From Roseivirga misakiensis (lineage in GTDB: Bacteria; Bacteroidota; Bacteroidia; Cytophagales; Cyclobacteriaceae), in NCBI RefSeq assembly GCF_001747105.1, contig NZ_MDGQ01000005.1, positions 1,426,001-1,490,000 of the forward strand: DNA of 64,000 nucleotides. Direction: 5' to 3'. Shown one piece after another: positions 16,489 through 25,785 of this stretch. The position numbers were made by a program, and so were the translations under genes. The notes below the pieces were generated by a model. It was not told where the DNA came from, ran no database searches, and worked only from the letters and a program-made list of their open reading frames with translations. The stretch's first letter is position 1; the number at the start of each line of letters is the position of its first letter.

Positions 16489-16633
16489 TAGTACAAATAA
16501 CTAAAATATATAGCAAACTAAAAATAATAGTTATCTAATCATCTAGGGGTTTAAACTTGAGTAACCCACAATAATTAAATAGGAGTTATAAAATGAGCTT
16601 AAAATGCACTAAATTCAATAGCAACAACACACG

Positions 16634-17701
16634 ATGAAGGTCAAAGTCAACGTAAAAAAGGGTTTTAAGCTAATCTCAGCAATCTTGCTGATCGTATGCA
16701 TCGCGTGTTCTGAAGTGATCGATTTAGGGGGCGACCCTAGTAGTCAGTTTGTATTAGTTTACGGTAGAATTACAGATGGTACGGCTGGTAATGAGATATC
16801 TCTTTCTTTGACCTCTGACCGATCCGACGGTGCTCAACAGCCCATCAGTGGAGCGACCATTTCTTTAATGAGTGACAATGGTTTTTTGGGTCGATATTTT
16901 GAAAAAGTTGATAGTCCGGGAGATTATAGGTTGAGTTATTCAGATTCCGCCAGGGAGGGTTCTGCTTATCATGTAGTAATTGATTTACCTAGCGGAGAAC
17001 AAATCGTATCAGAACCAGCGATTATGCCTGGGCTAGCCGCTAAGGATTCTTTGTCGCTTAAGTTTGAGTTGATTGATTTCTTTATAGGAGAGCAGGGTTT
17101 TCGGCAAGCCAATCGCGCAGCACAGCTTTTTGTAGAAACTAAAATATTGGAACCGAATAATGACTTCTACTTAAAATGGAATATTCTAGAAAGTTATATC
17201 GCATTGGAAACACCGCAGTGTTGCGGCACACCGCCGCCGCCTTGCTATATAGGCAATGATATATCGGGTCAGGAAATTAAGATTTTTAATGGGCGGGATT
17301 TGACGGCCGACGTTATTCCGAGTAAACTCTTTAAAACTACTAAGATTGATGGGCGATTTGCCTTTATCTATTACTACTCGGTGATTCAAACAACACTAGA
17401 CGAACAAGCTTATAACTATTGGGCTCAGCTTCAGGAAATTGCAGATTTATCGGGTTTTATATTCGATAAGACGGTGGCTAACATTCAAGGTAATTTATAT
17501 TATCCCGATAACCCTAAGAAACAAGTCTTCGGTTATTTCGAGGTAGCCCGATCTGATACGACCAGAATTTCTGCCAGTAGTGACGAATTCAGCTTTTTTC
17601 TTCGCCAACCTTGTCCGGCCGCACCAGAAAGTTCAGCTCCAGAATGCACTGCCTGCTTGTTAATTGAAAACAGCAGCCATCACCGTCCTTACTACTATTG
17701 A
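16634..17701 (+). CDS. DUF4249 lipoprotein
   Basis: 355 residues. Signal peptide ending in CIAC (C25). The Ig-like start (LVYGRITDGTAGNEISLSL, then SGATISLMSDNG) and the family's cysteine-proline cluster (PQCCGTPPPPCYIG, near 193-206) identify DUF4249, an outer-membrane-associated family normally encoded beside TonB-dependent receptors with STN/carboxypeptidase-regulatory domains. Here the nearest such receptor is 1.4 kb further on and convergent. A second cysteine group occurs near the C-terminus (CPAAPESSAPECTAC). Likely a surface lipoprotein partner in uptake; the ligand is unknown. Confidence 0.85.
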   Translation: MKVKVNVKKGFKLISAILLIVCIACSEVIDLGGDPSSQFVLVYGRITDGTAGNEISLSLTSDRSDGAQQPISGATISLMSDNGFLGRYFEKVDSPGDYRLSYSDSAREGSAYHVVIDLPSGEQIVSEPAIMPGLAAKDSLSLKFELIDFFIGEQGFRQANRAAQLFVETKILEPNNDFYLKWNILESYIALETPQCCGTPPPPCYIGNDISGQEIKIFNGRDLTADVIPSKLFKTTKIDGRFAFIYYYSVIQTTLDEQAYNYWAQLQEIADLSGFIFDKTVANIQGNLYYPDNPKKQVFGYFEVARSDTTRISASSDEFSFFLRQPCPAAPESSAPECTACLLIENSSHHRPYYY

Positions 17702-17797
17702 ATAAATAACATATAATAATAATAATAAGTATAAATAAATATATATGAAAATATAAACATGTATTAATGTGTAATTTTCAGAATTAATTTGTCCAGA

Positions 17798-17830
17798 GGG
17801 GGTAGGGTAAAAATGAAAGGCCTGTATATA
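17798..17830 (+). promoter_or_regulatory. ECF-type promoter-like element upstream of the PepSY-repeat gene
   Basis: GGGGGTAGGGT (17798-17808), then exactly 15 bases, then GTATATA (17824-17830). The same arrangement, with GTATTTA and the same 15-base spacer, precedes fecR on the other strand at 22748-22780. The A-run after GGGT and the AGGCC in the spacer are also shared. It lies 65 bases before the start codon. No TAnnTTTG match was found here. Confidence 0.5.
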
Positions 17831-17895
17831 GTCTCGAAATCGCTCATAATTCGAGTGAATATGTCTGAAAATTTAAAAATGTTAATGACTGAACT

Positions 17896-18954
17896 ATGAA
17901 ATTATTTAAAAACCTTTTTATGCTAATGGTCATGGTTGTAATGGCTGTTTTAGTCTCTTGTGATAATAAAGATCAAGAGATTGTCCCGCAAGAAGACCAA
18001 AGTGGAGCCAATATTACCTCACGATTGAGGTTCGTTAATTCCAGCGATTACGATACTACGGGTATGAGTGAATGGCAAGAGGTGACAACGCCACCTGAAG
18101 CGATTCAAACATATGTTAGCGAAAACTATAGCGGCGACATGATAGAGGAAACGTGGCTTACTGGCACAGGAGAATACATCGTGCTTTTGAGTGATGATAC
18201 CGTGTTAGTCTTCAATGCTTCCGAGCAGTTTGTTATTGCCTTTAACTTAGATGGCTATGTAAGCAATTTTGAAGATGATTTTGAAGAAGTAGAAGTTGCT
18301 GATTTGCCCCAACCAATCCAAGACTACCTGACTACAAATCATGCCGATGATACGGTGGATATTGCTGGTCTTAATGCTGAGGATGGAGAATATGTTGTCG
18401 TATTAGAATCTGGAATCGTCTTGATTTTTGATACTGACGGCAATTTTATTGAACAATATACGGAAGATGATTATGACGATTTTGATGATCTAGAAGAAGT
18501 TGAGCTGAACAATTTACCACAAGCTATTTTGGATTATATAGCAGCGAACTATGCTAATGATACCATTAATGAAGCTTTTATTGATAGCGAAGAGCAAGAG
18601 TACATCATTGTTCTAGAATCAGATTTGGTGGTGATTTTTGACCTTCAAGGTAATTTTATAGAAGAGTTCGATCTTGATTTCGAGGAGTACTGCGATGAAG
18701 TGGATGTAGCCGACTTGCGACAGGCGATCACAGACTATGTAAATACCAATTTTCAGGGTGAAACGATCGAAGAAGCTTGGTTTGACGATGAAGCGAACGA
18801 GTATTACATAGAACTATCAAATGACAAAATCCTAGTATTTGACGTAGACGGAAACTTCTTAAGGGAATATGTAGATGACGAAGACGAAGATGGAGATGAT
18901 GAGGACGACGATGGAGATGATGAAGATGACGATGAGGATGATGGAGGCGAGTAG
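17896..18954 (+). CDS. PepSY-like four-repeat lipoprotein with highly acidic tail
   Basis: 352 residues. Signal peptide with lipobox LVSC (C22). Four repeats of about 60-70 residues follow, each with a helix LPQ(A/P)IxDYxxxNxxxxT(I/V) and strands EYxVxLExxxxxxFDxxGNFxxxY; this is the putative PepSY-like (DUF2874) fold found in Bacteroidota periplasmic proteins. The last 25 or so residues are almost only D, E and G. The whole protein is very acidic and might bind calcium or other cations. It lies between the DUF4249 gene and the convergent TonB receptor, and has the FecI-type promoter element in front. No enzyme motif is visible. Confidence 0.8.
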   Translation: MKLFKNLFMLMVMVVMAVLVSCDNKDQEIVPQEDQSGANITSRLRFVNSSDYDTTGMSEWQEVTTPPEAIQTYVSENYSGDMIEETWLTGTGEYIVLLSDDTVLVFNASEQFVIAFNLDGYVSNFEDDFEEVEVADLPQPIQDYLTTNHADDTVDIAGLNAEDGEYVVVLESGIVLIFDTDGNFIEQYTEDDYDDFDDLEEVELNNLPQAILDYIAANYANDTINEAFIDSEEQEYIIVLESDLVVIFDLQGNFIEEFDLDFEEYCDEVDVADLRQAITDYVNTNFQGETIEEAWFDDEANEYYIELSNDKILVFDVDGNFLREYVDDEDEDGDDEDDDGDDEDDDEDDGGE

Positions 18955-19131
18955 TGTTTGATTGATTGCGTTTGACCTGACCGAAGAAGGTGTTGAAGGT
19001 GCTGTTGGAAATGTTGTAGAGGCAACCACAGTACTGGAAGCATCTTCTTTTTTATGTATTAGCTAAAAGTGTTTAAGCCTCGATAACTTTTCAAAGGTTC
19101 TAATGAGAAGAGACTAGAACTATCGCTTCGA

Positions 19132-21840
19132 TTAAAACCAAAGCCTTAAGCTAAAATTTGGAGTAAAGCCCAAAAAGAATTTAGTCCGCTCTAAAATTGC
19201 GATGTTTTCATTCCGATCGAAGTCTAAGGAATAGGTACTATTAAAGATATTTCTTCGGTTAAGTAAGTTGATAAAACTAAGCCCTATTTCTCCCTTAATG
19301 CCTTTTGGTTTTCCTGCAAACTTATGCCAGATGGAGGCATCAACACGGTGATAATCTGGTGCTCTAGCATCGTTAGGGCTCGAAAAAATAATATCGTAGT
19401 CTTCGTCCTCATCGAATGTGCCAGGGGTATTTAATGGCACTACATTATCTTCAGAATCGACAACCAAGAGATTATTTTTATTGGTAATAGGTAGTCCTGA
19501 TTTGTAGATATAACCTAATGAAAACTCCCAATTTTTGACATTATAGGTTCCTGAGAGCCTGAACTGATGTCGAATGTTGTACGAAGAGGCGAAGGAGCCT
19601 TCAAAGATATCTGGTAACTCTACTCTAGAATCTTGAAAATTATAACTGAACCAAGTACGGAAATACTTCCACCTTTTTCTAATGGTCAAATCAAAACCAT
19701 TTAGTAATTCGAAACCGGGTTCAAATGCCTCGTCATTTTCAAAACCAAAGCGTTGGTTAGTAGCTAAAATCCCATCTATGTCTTTAATATAAAAGTCTAG
19801 GTCTATAAGCCATGAATCTAAATTGTAGAGTAAACCTAGGGTCAACTGCTGGTTATAAATGATTGGAACGGTAGATATTTCATCTTCGTCATCGTTTAAG
19901 TCAGAAAGCAACCAGTGTTGTTCGACGGCATTGGAAAGTGTGAATTCAGATTCTTGAATTGTGCTTAAGTACTGGTGATAAATCCCGAAAGAGGATTTAA
20001 GAACAAGAGCTTTAATTGGGCTATAGTTAAGCTTGATCTGTGGGCTAAAGAAAGCTTCTCCTAATGTACCAACATTCGTAACTCGGCCGCTAAAAACAGC
20101 CTCTAGCTTATCATTTGGCCGATAATTGTAATCAACAAACAAGGCATGTACAAAACCAATAGATCGAATATCGGTGATTTCATCCTCTTCAAATAAGTCT
20201 GAGGCATCGATTCTATTTTTCACATCTAGGTGATTCATTTGGTAGCCAAATTCAATCACTTCCTTCTCGTTTCTCCGCCAATGATTACTCAGTCTAAATT
20301 CTAAGTTGTTCAAATCATTACTGCGGTTTACCTCGTCGTCATCACCGAGCAAAATTAGATCCCTCAAGTTATTAAAGCGGTAAGCCATATTATACTGGGA
20401 GTAGCTTAGGCTTGATGACATTGAAAAATCATCTTTGAGTCTGTAAGTCCATGCTAAGTTAGAGCCGAAGCTTTTTACGTCGTGCTGTTGCTGAATATTG
20501 ATGTCTTCAATTAGCTCTTCTTCGCTATAATTAAACCGACTGCTATTGTTGACGAAACTGGCACTAAATAAAGATCTGTCACTCGGTTGATAATCCCATC
20601 GAACGTTGACATCAGAGAAACTCAATTGACTTTCAAAATCATTTTCGTCATCCGTTATTTGAAATACACCAAGACCATCGTCGGTTTCGCTGCCAAATAA
20701 TTTGGTGGAATAGGAATTAAACGTCCAAGTCGGCACAGCATCGTTATAAGACCGCCTTAAGGCCACCATTAAAGAGCCAAAATCCTTTTTAAAAGGGACT
20801 TTGACGTAGAGATCGGCATGGGTCATATTCAAACTAGCTTCGGCGATTCGATTGCCATCAATTTCGTTTCTTGAGGATACGGAGATCAGTCCAGCAGTGG
20901 CGCCACCATATCTTACAGGGATATAATTTTTATAGATGTCTAATGCTCCAGTTGAAGAGGGGATAAAGCTTGATACATTACCAAAATAATGAGCGGTATG
21001 GTAGACCGGTATATTGTTCCAGTACAGCATGGTATTATCTGGGGCGCTTCCTCGAATATTGATGCCTGAAGCGGATTCATCGTTTGAAGTGAGGCCAGAA
21101 ATGATTTGTGCCGATAATAGGACATCTCTTTCTGAGAGACCCGGTAAAATTTCCATTTCCTGTGGTAGCACGCGAAAGCTATTGGCTTTTGGATCGGAGC
21201 CAATGCCAACATTTATATACTCCTTTACTTCAAAATCAGTCAAACCCAATGCTGAAGGTTTCATCTGCACTTGATATGGTGCATTGGAAATGATATTATC
21301 AACCGGAATTTCTATCGTTTCAAAGCCTAAGAAAGAAACCTCAAGAATTGCATCCTTTGGATTCGATAAAACGATCTTTAGTTCTCCCTTTTCGTTGGCT
21401 ACTTGCCCGAGTAGGGTCTCTTTTAGCCTCACAGTGGCATAGGGAAGTGGAGTTCCGTTTTCACTATCCAAGATAGAAAGATGGACGTATTTGGCCTCTG
21501 GAGTCTTGATTACATAAAATTTGCCATTTACCTGTTCGAAGGTAAGGTCAGTAGTATCCAGTAATTCGGTTAAAATTGATTCTAAATCGGTATGCTCACC
21601 AGTTGTGCTAACGCGTTTACTTTTTAGCTCTTCTGGATTGAATGAAAAGTAAACAGAGAATTCCTTTTCAAGCTGATTAAGGACTTGTTTCAACGGTTTA
21701 TTAGAAACGAGTGGGCCTCGATCAGTTTGACCAAGGCTCAGTTTGGGTAGCATTAGTAACAGTATGCACAGGGCTGTTGTGCATGTACTAGTTACCAGTG
21801 AGTACCAGTTTCTTGTTGGCTTGATCGAAAGTATATTCAA
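19132..21840 (-). CDS. TonB-dependent outer-membrane receptor with STN signalling domain
   Basis: 902 residues. Signal peptide (about 1-37), STN domain (about 40-110; LVSNKPLKQVLNQLEKEF to the FYVIKTP strand), carboxypeptidase-regulatory-like beta domain (about 117-205; PLPYATVRLKETLLG), plug (about 225-340; GINIRGSAPDNTMLYWNNIPVY) and a beta barrel ending in FSLRLWF. The STN domain means the receptor can signal through FecR to a sigma factor when its ligand binds. The start overlaps the fecR 3' end by 53 bp, and no later Met would keep the signal peptide. Ligand unknown; iron-siderophore or peptide/sugar are both possible. Confidence 0.93.
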   Translation of the reverse strand: MNILSIKPTRNWYSLVTSTCTTALCILLLMLPKLSLGQTDRGPLVSNKPLKQVLNQLEKEFSVYFSFNPEELKSKRVSTTGEHTDLESILTELLDTTDLTFEQVNGKFYVIKTPEAKYVHLSILDSENGTPLPYATVRLKETLLGQVANEKGELKIVLSNPKDAILEVSFLGFETIEIPVDNIISNAPYQVQMKPSALGLTDFEVKEYINVGIGSDPKANSFRVLPQEMEILPGLSERDVLLSAQIISGLTSNDESASGINIRGSAPDNTMLYWNNIPVYHTAHYFGNVSSFIPSSTGALDIYKNYIPVRYGGATAGLISVSSRNEIDGNRIAEASLNMTHADLYVKVPFKKDFGSLMVALRRSYNDAVPTWTFNSYSTKLFGSETDDGLGVFQITDDENDFESQLSFSDVNVRWDYQPSDRSLFSASFVNNSSRFNYSEEELIEDINIQQQHDVKSFGSNLAWTYRLKDDFSMSSSLSYSQYNMAYRFNNLRDLILLGDDDEVNRSNDLNNLEFRLSNHWRRNEKEVIEFGYQMNHLDVKNRIDASDLFEEDEITDIRSIGFVHALFVDYNYRPNDKLEAVFSGRVTNVGTLGEAFFSPQIKLNYSPIKALVLKSSFGIYHQYLSTIQESEFTLSNAVEQHWLLSDLNDDEDEISTVPIIYNQQLTLGLLYNLDSWLIDLDFYIKDIDGILATNQRFGFENDEAFEPGFELLNGFDLTIRKRWKYFRTWFSYNFQDSRVELPDIFEGSFASSYNIRHQFRLSGTYNVKNWEFSLGYIYKSGLPITNKNNLLVVDSEDNVVPLNTPGTFDEDEDYDIIFSSPNDARAPDYHRVDASIWHKFAGKPKGIKGEIGLSFINLLNRRNIFNSTYSLDFDRNENIAILERTKFFLGFTPNFSLRLWF

Positions 21841-22729
21841 TGTTATTTGCTCCTAATACTAGCCTTATGGCAGTTTCTAATTCTGTATTTGGAAATGTTC
21901 CAGTATAAGGTAGCGCTTCTTGAGATTTATTTGAAATAATTTCAATACCGTAAATATTGCTGAGCTCATTTAACGCTTCTTTCATGGTAACGGCATCTAA
22001 AGTTGTGATACCTTCCGTAATCCATAAAGGCCTAGTATTCAGTTGGTTTTGATCTAATAAACGATCAAAGTTTCCATTTATTAGCCTTACACCATCTCCA
22101 GGAGTTAAGTCTTGCGTATAAGACTTTTCAGAAACATTTACTTTTCCTGTATAACAAATGACATCCAGTAAGTTTTCTCGGTTCCAAATGTTGAATGAAG
22201 TACCCAGGACTTTAACTATGCCTTGGTCTGTTTCTACTTCAAAGTTGATGCCTTTGGTCACCTCAAAAAAGGCTTCTCCAGAAAGTTCCAGATGTCGGTT
22301 TTCGTCAAATTTATCTGGATTGTATTTCAACGTAGAATTAGCGTTTAAAGTAACAATAGACTTATCTGGCAACACAATAGTCTCTATTTGGCCAGCGATG
22401 GTTTTGTAAACTTCATATTTGGGTTGAGCGACCTGATAAATTAAATAAGCCCCCAATATTATTACTGCGGCAGCTGCGTATCGAAAAACTTGAGGAAACT
22501 TGATGACTTTGGCCGTTGGCTTTAAAGTCTGCTTTTGCTTGTTTTTCAGTCTTTCCAGTTCGCCTTCAACGTCATAAGTCGGTAAGGCCACTTTTTCGAC
22601 AGAATTGACAATAGCCATATATTCTTGGCCTTCTGCTGAGGCAAGAAATTTTGACTCTTCTTTAGGACTTAATTCTCCCGCCAGCCATTTGGCTAAAAAG
22701 TCTTCGCTATCGTTTAATTCTTCGCTCAT
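21788..22729 (-). CDS. FecR-type anti-sigma factor/signal transducer
   Basis: 313 residues. N-terminal cytoplasmic part with LAKWLAGELSPKEESKFL, one membrane helix (about 82-100), then the FecR domain (YKTIAGQIETIVLPDKSIVT, then HLELSGEAFFEVTKG) and a C-terminal DUF4974/STN-like domain (about 245-311; MKEALNELSNIYGIEI). It should hold the neighbouring sigma factor and release it when the receptor's STN domain contacts its periplasmic part. The gene is preceded by a GGTAGGGT-type element and overlaps the receptor gene by 53 bp, so the two are co-translated. Confidence 0.93.
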   Translation of the reverse strand: MSEELNDSEDFLAKWLAGELSPKEESKFLASAEGQEYMAIVNSVEKVALPTYDVEGELERLKNKQKQTLKPTAKVIKFPQVFRYAAAAVIILGAYLIYQVAQPKYEVYKTIAGQIETIVLPDKSIVTLNANSTLKYNPDKFDENRHLELSGEAFFEVTKGINFEVETDQGIVKVLGTSFNIWNRENLLDVICYTGKVNVSEKSYTQDLTPGDGVRLINGNFDRLLDQNQLNTRPLWITEGITTLDAVTMKEALNELSNIYGIEIISNKSQEALPYTGTFPNTELETAIRLVLGANNIEYTFDQANKKLVLTGN

Positions 22730-22747
22730 TTATACTATCAACACACT

Positions 22748-22780
22748 TAAATACGTTGGCCTGTTTTTTACCCTACCACC
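22748..22780 (-). promoter_or_regulatory. ECF-type promoter-like element upstream of fecR
   Basis: On the minus strand GGTGGTAGGGT (22780-22770), 15 bases, then GTATTTA (22754-22748), 18 bases before the fecR ATG. The matching element at 17798-17830 has the same spacer length. Its place between the sigma gene and fecR fits autoregulation of the fecR-receptor part of the operon. Confidence 0.5.
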
Positions 22781-22784
22781 AAGT

Positions 22785-23291
22785 CTATATATTTTTATGA
22801 ATTTCTCTAATCTTAACTAAAGCCTTGTGCATGCGCTTTTCTACGGCTTTTACACTTACGTCTAAAAGTTCGGCTATCTCGTTATATGTTTTCTTTTCTA
22901 CCCTGTTTAATAAGAAAACCTCTCGCTGACCTTCCGATAACCTGTCAATGGCCTGTTGTATTCTCAGGTCAAATTCAGAGAACTCCATTTTATACTGCGG
23001 GTCTTCTTGGTCAGTAGTTTTTGTAATAAAAGGGATGTGCTTTTGTTTGACTTTCTCCTTGTCAACAATTTTCAGCATTTGATTTTGAGCAACTCTAAAT
23101 ACATAAGCTTTTGCCATATCTGGCATCACCTTTTTGCAATTGTTCCATAATACCATAAATGCCTCTTGAACCATATCTTCGGCACCTTCAACGTTTTTAT
23201 ACTTGAAACAAAGAAAGTTGCGGAGTAGTGGAGCTATGGTTCGAAATAACTCGTTGTATACAGATTCTTGGCAGGTATCTTGGGTACTCAC
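22785..23291 (-). CDS. FecI-like ECF sigma-70 factor
   Basis: 168 residues. Region 2 is visible as LLRNFLCFKYKNVEGAEDMV followed by QEAFMVLWNN and a KAYVFRVAQNQML helix; region 4 as AIDRLSEGQREVFLLNR and KTYNEIAELLDVSVKAVEKR, a helix-turn-helix. Length is normal for ECF factors. It is 55 bp upstream of fecR in the same direction, giving the classic sigma-FecR-receptor cell-surface signalling order. The likely targets are the GGTAGGGT-type elements in this window. Confidence 0.93.
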   Translation of the reverse strand: MSTQDTCQESVYNELFRTIAPLLRNFLCFKYKNVEGAEDMVQEAFMVLWNNCKKVMPDMAKAYVFRVAQNQMLKIVDKEKVKQKHIPFITKTTDQEDPQYKMEFSEFDLRIQQAIDRLSEGQREVFLLNRVEKKTYNEIAELLDVSVKAVEKRMHKALVKIREIHKNI

Positions 23292-23430
23292 TTTGGCTAA
23301 GGTGTTAAGAAATTGCCAAAACTCAAATCCCCAAGCGACAAAATCCTAGTTGTATTAATACCGACTGTGGCCTGACTAAATTGGTAAGGGTTAAATATTA
23401 GTCTCTATTTCTTTCTCGTAACTTTAACTT

Positions 23431-23802
23431 ATGGATTTATCGACGGTGAACATTAGGCAAAAATTTGATCTTTTTACTGATCAATGGAAACCCCATATCA
23501 TTGGTGAGTTAAATGGTCAACAAGTTAAACTGGCCAAATTACAAGGGAGCTTTGTTTGGCATAGCCACGAACACGAGGATGAATACTTTCAAGTTTTCAA
23601 AGGGACCCTTTTTATGGAGTTTAGGGACAAAACAGAGGTTGTTAAAGAAGGGGAGATGATTATTGTACCTAAAGGCGTAGAACACAACCCTTATACCAAA
23701 CCGAATGAAGAAGTGTGGGTGCTGTTATTTGAGCCGGCCAGTACGCAACACACGGGTGAGGTAGAACACGAACGCACCCATAATGATCAGCAGTGGATTT
23801 AG
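23431..23802 (+). CDS. Cupin-fold protein
   Basis: 123 residues, one cupin_2 barrel. The metal-binding motif 1 is complete (HSHEHEDEYFQVFKG, with two His and one Glu), and motif 2 is GEMIIVPKGVEHNPYTK with a third His. No signal peptide, so cytoplasmic. Small cupins of this kind act as isomerases, dioxygenases or sensors; this sequence does not decide. A TAACTTTA box just before the ATG is a near match to the -7 consensus. Its stop codon overlaps the stop of the LytTR regulator by 4 bases, tail to tail. Confidence 0.85.
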   Translation: MDLSTVNIRQKFDLFTDQWKPHIIGELNGQQVKLAKLQGSFVWHSHEHEDEYFQVFKGTLFMEFRDKTEVVKEGEMIIVPKGVEHNPYTKPNEEVWVLLFEPASTQHTGEVEHERTHNDQQWI

Positions 23803-24512
23803 CTTTTAAGCCAATGATCAACAATGCGCTTATAACTAACGCCAATTGGGATTTCTTGTCGGCCTAATTCAATATCTTGTGCCGTAAAAGCCGTGATATG
23901 TTGCTTATTGACAATATATGAGCGATGAACCCTTAGAAATTGCCCTGATAATTTAGCTTCAAAGTCACTGATTTTATCCTTTGTAATTACCGAACCATCT
24001 ACTAGGTTAATTTTGATATAATCTTTCAAGCTTTCGATATATACTATTTCTTGGAAGTTTACTTTGACATGTTTCTTGTTCACATTCACAAAGAGAAATT
24101 CTTCCGGTTTAGGTTCTTCAATGGGAAGACTGTGTGCTTTTGCAGGGCTGTTATTGTCTATTTGCTTTAGATACTTGTTTATGGCCTTGAAAAAGCGTTC
24201 AAAAGTGATGGGCTTGAGCAGATAATCAACAATATCCAATTCATATCCACTCATGGCATACTCTCGAAAAGCTGTAGTAAAGATCACTTTAGGTGGATTG
24301 TCTAATGACTTTAAGAAATCGATGCCCGATAACATAGGCATTTGTATGTCTAGAAAAAGAAGGTCAACAGGTTCACTTTTTACCTTTTCCATGGCCTCTA
24401 TAGCGTTAGAACAAGTGCCAATCAAGTTCAGCATCGGCACCTGATTTACATGGGCTGTTAAAAGCTGTACGGCCAATGGTTCATCATCTACTATAAGACA
24501 GTCAATCTTCAT
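23799..24512 (-). CDS. LytTR-family response regulator
   Basis: 237 residues. Receiver domain (about 1-120) with IVDDE, phospho-acceptor D55 in LLFLDIQMP, and lysine in DYLLKPITF. A LytTR DNA-binding domain (about 135-235) has VNKKHVKVNFQEIVYIES and GQFLRVHRSYIVN. Its ATG overlaps the stop of the histidine kinase gene (ATGA, 24509-24512), so the pair is coupled. Targets are unknown; no adjacent transporter or biosynthetic gene suggests a stimulus. Confidence 0.95.
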   Translation of the reverse strand: MKIDCLIVDDEPLAVQLLTAHVNQVPMLNLIGTCSNAIEAMEKVKSEPVDLLFLDIQMPMLSGIDFLKSLDNPPKVIFTTAFREYAMSGYELDIVDYLLKPITFERFFKAINKYLKQIDNNSPAKAHSLPIEEPKPEEFLFVNVNKKHVKVNFQEIVYIESLKDYIKINLVDGSVITKDKISDFEAKLSGQFLRVHRSYIVNKQHITAFTAQDIELGRQEIPIGVSYKRIVDHWLKS

Positions 24513-25576
24513 AGATTTCTTATTTCTAATTCTACCTTGTAAGACGATAGCGTCTCATCAATTGCCAATTCATATTGATCTGGATAAATCAAGTCAAGTT
24601 GCCTTTTGACATTGGAAAAACCTATTCCCGACTTATAATTCGTTGGATCTGCTTGTTCAACTGGAGCTTTGCTGTTTTCAACAGTTAGGGTCAAAGTACC
24701 TACTGCTACCGTTAGGTCGATAAAAACATAAGGAGCATTAATAGCGCCACTAACCCCATGTTTGAACGCATTTTCGATCAATGAAAGCATGATGAGGGGC
24801 GAAACCATCGTGTCTGGTCTATCGATAGAATCCTTATACACTAGATTAAGCCGATCGCCGTACCGAAGTTTTTCTAAGTCAATGTAATTATTAATCAACT
24901 TAATTTCATCTGTGATAGATACCTTGTCGTCATTGCATCGATAGAGCATATAATCTAACATTTCAGACAACTTCACAACAGTTTTAGGTGCTTCGTCAGA
25001 CTTTTGAAGCGTAAGTGTATAAAGGTTGTTAAGGGTGTTGAATAAAAAGTGTGGGTGAATCTGAGCTTTTAGAAAATTAATCTCCGTGAGCTGCTTTTCC
25101 TTTTCTAGTTCATCTGCCTTTTGTTTCGCCTCAAAATTGGCTTTAACGAGTTTGATCGCAAAGAAAATGGTCGGGGCTAAGTAGATGCTCATTAAATAAT
25201 TCCTTATTAGGCGCTCGGGGGAAACTAAAACTATCGCCCACATATCTGCAAACGGTTGGTCTATGCCTAATACAGGTTCAAAAACATAAATTGTTAATAA
25301 TCGGGCAATGACTAAGAAAAGGTAAGCGCTGCCGATCAGTGAAATAGCGAATTGAAAATACTTTTTCTCCTGTAAAAGCTTTGGCACTTGATAGTAGGTA
25401 AACAGGTATGTGGCGCCGATCATAGAGGGGAAAAGCACTATGTTTCGCATAAACCCAAACCAAAAAGAAACACCAGTGTAGAAAAACACCTGGGTGTAGA
25501 GTAGGAAAATGACGCCCCAAAATAATACATGCTGTACTATACGCCGTGCTAAAATTTTATCTACGAGTTGTTGCAT
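24509..25576 (-). CDS. LytS/YehU-type sensor histidine kinase
   Basis: 355 residues from the ATG at 25576 (a TTG at 25630 would add 18 residues with no family support). Four membrane helices (about 12-135), a short linker helix, then the His_kinase domain with phospho-acceptor histidine in AQIHPHFLFNTLNNLY and a HATPase domain with N-box SLIENAFKHG and glycine box SGIGFSNVKRQL. It forms a coupled pair with the LytTR regulator. There is no extracellular sensor domain, so the signal is probably sensed in or at the membrane. Confidence 0.92.
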   Translation of the reverse strand: MQQLVDKILARRIVQHVLFWGVIFLLYTQVFFYTGVSFWFGFMRNIVLFPSMIGATYLFTYYQVPKLLQEKKYFQFAISLIGSAYLFLVIARLLTIYVFEPVLGIDQPFADMWAIVLVSPERLIRNYLMSIYLAPTIFFAIKLVKANFEAKQKADELEKEKQLTEINFLKAQIHPHFLFNTLNNLYTLTLQKSDEAPKTVVKLSEMLDYMLYRCNDDKVSITDEIKLINNYIDLEKLRYGDRLNLVYKDSIDRPDTMVSPLIMLSLIENAFKHGVSGAINAPYVFIDLTVAVGTLTLTVENSKAPVEQADPTNYKSGIGFSNVKRQLDLIYPDQYELAIDETLSSYKVELEIRNL

Positions 25577-25785
25577 CTGTTCAGGCAAAATAAGCACTTC
25601 TAGTAGAACACCAGCTGCTAAGTAGGTCAATCATGGTTTGCAACCCATGAATACACGTTAGTGCATGATCAATTCATTTTGATACATGCAAAAGCCTAAA
25701 TACGGGTAGTTATACACGGTCGGTCGAGTTTATCTAAATGCCCGTAGTGTGCTTGTTAGTTTCGGGAAACAACAAATAGTTTAAT

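Noticed and set aside
17833-17855. CTCGAA/TTCGAG hairpin in the leader of the PepSY gene considered as a riboswitch
   Set aside because: Only a 6-bp stem with an 11-base loop; no other conserved structure is visible.
18871-18951. GAT/GAC/GAA/GAG-rich repeat, considered as a simple repeat or CRISPR-like array
   Set aside because: The units are codon-scale and encode the acidic tail; there are no spacers.
18804-19043. 79-codon serine-rich frame on the minus strand
   Set aside because: Its poly-serine stretch is only the antisense reading of the poly-Asp/Glu tail of the PepSY-repeat gene.
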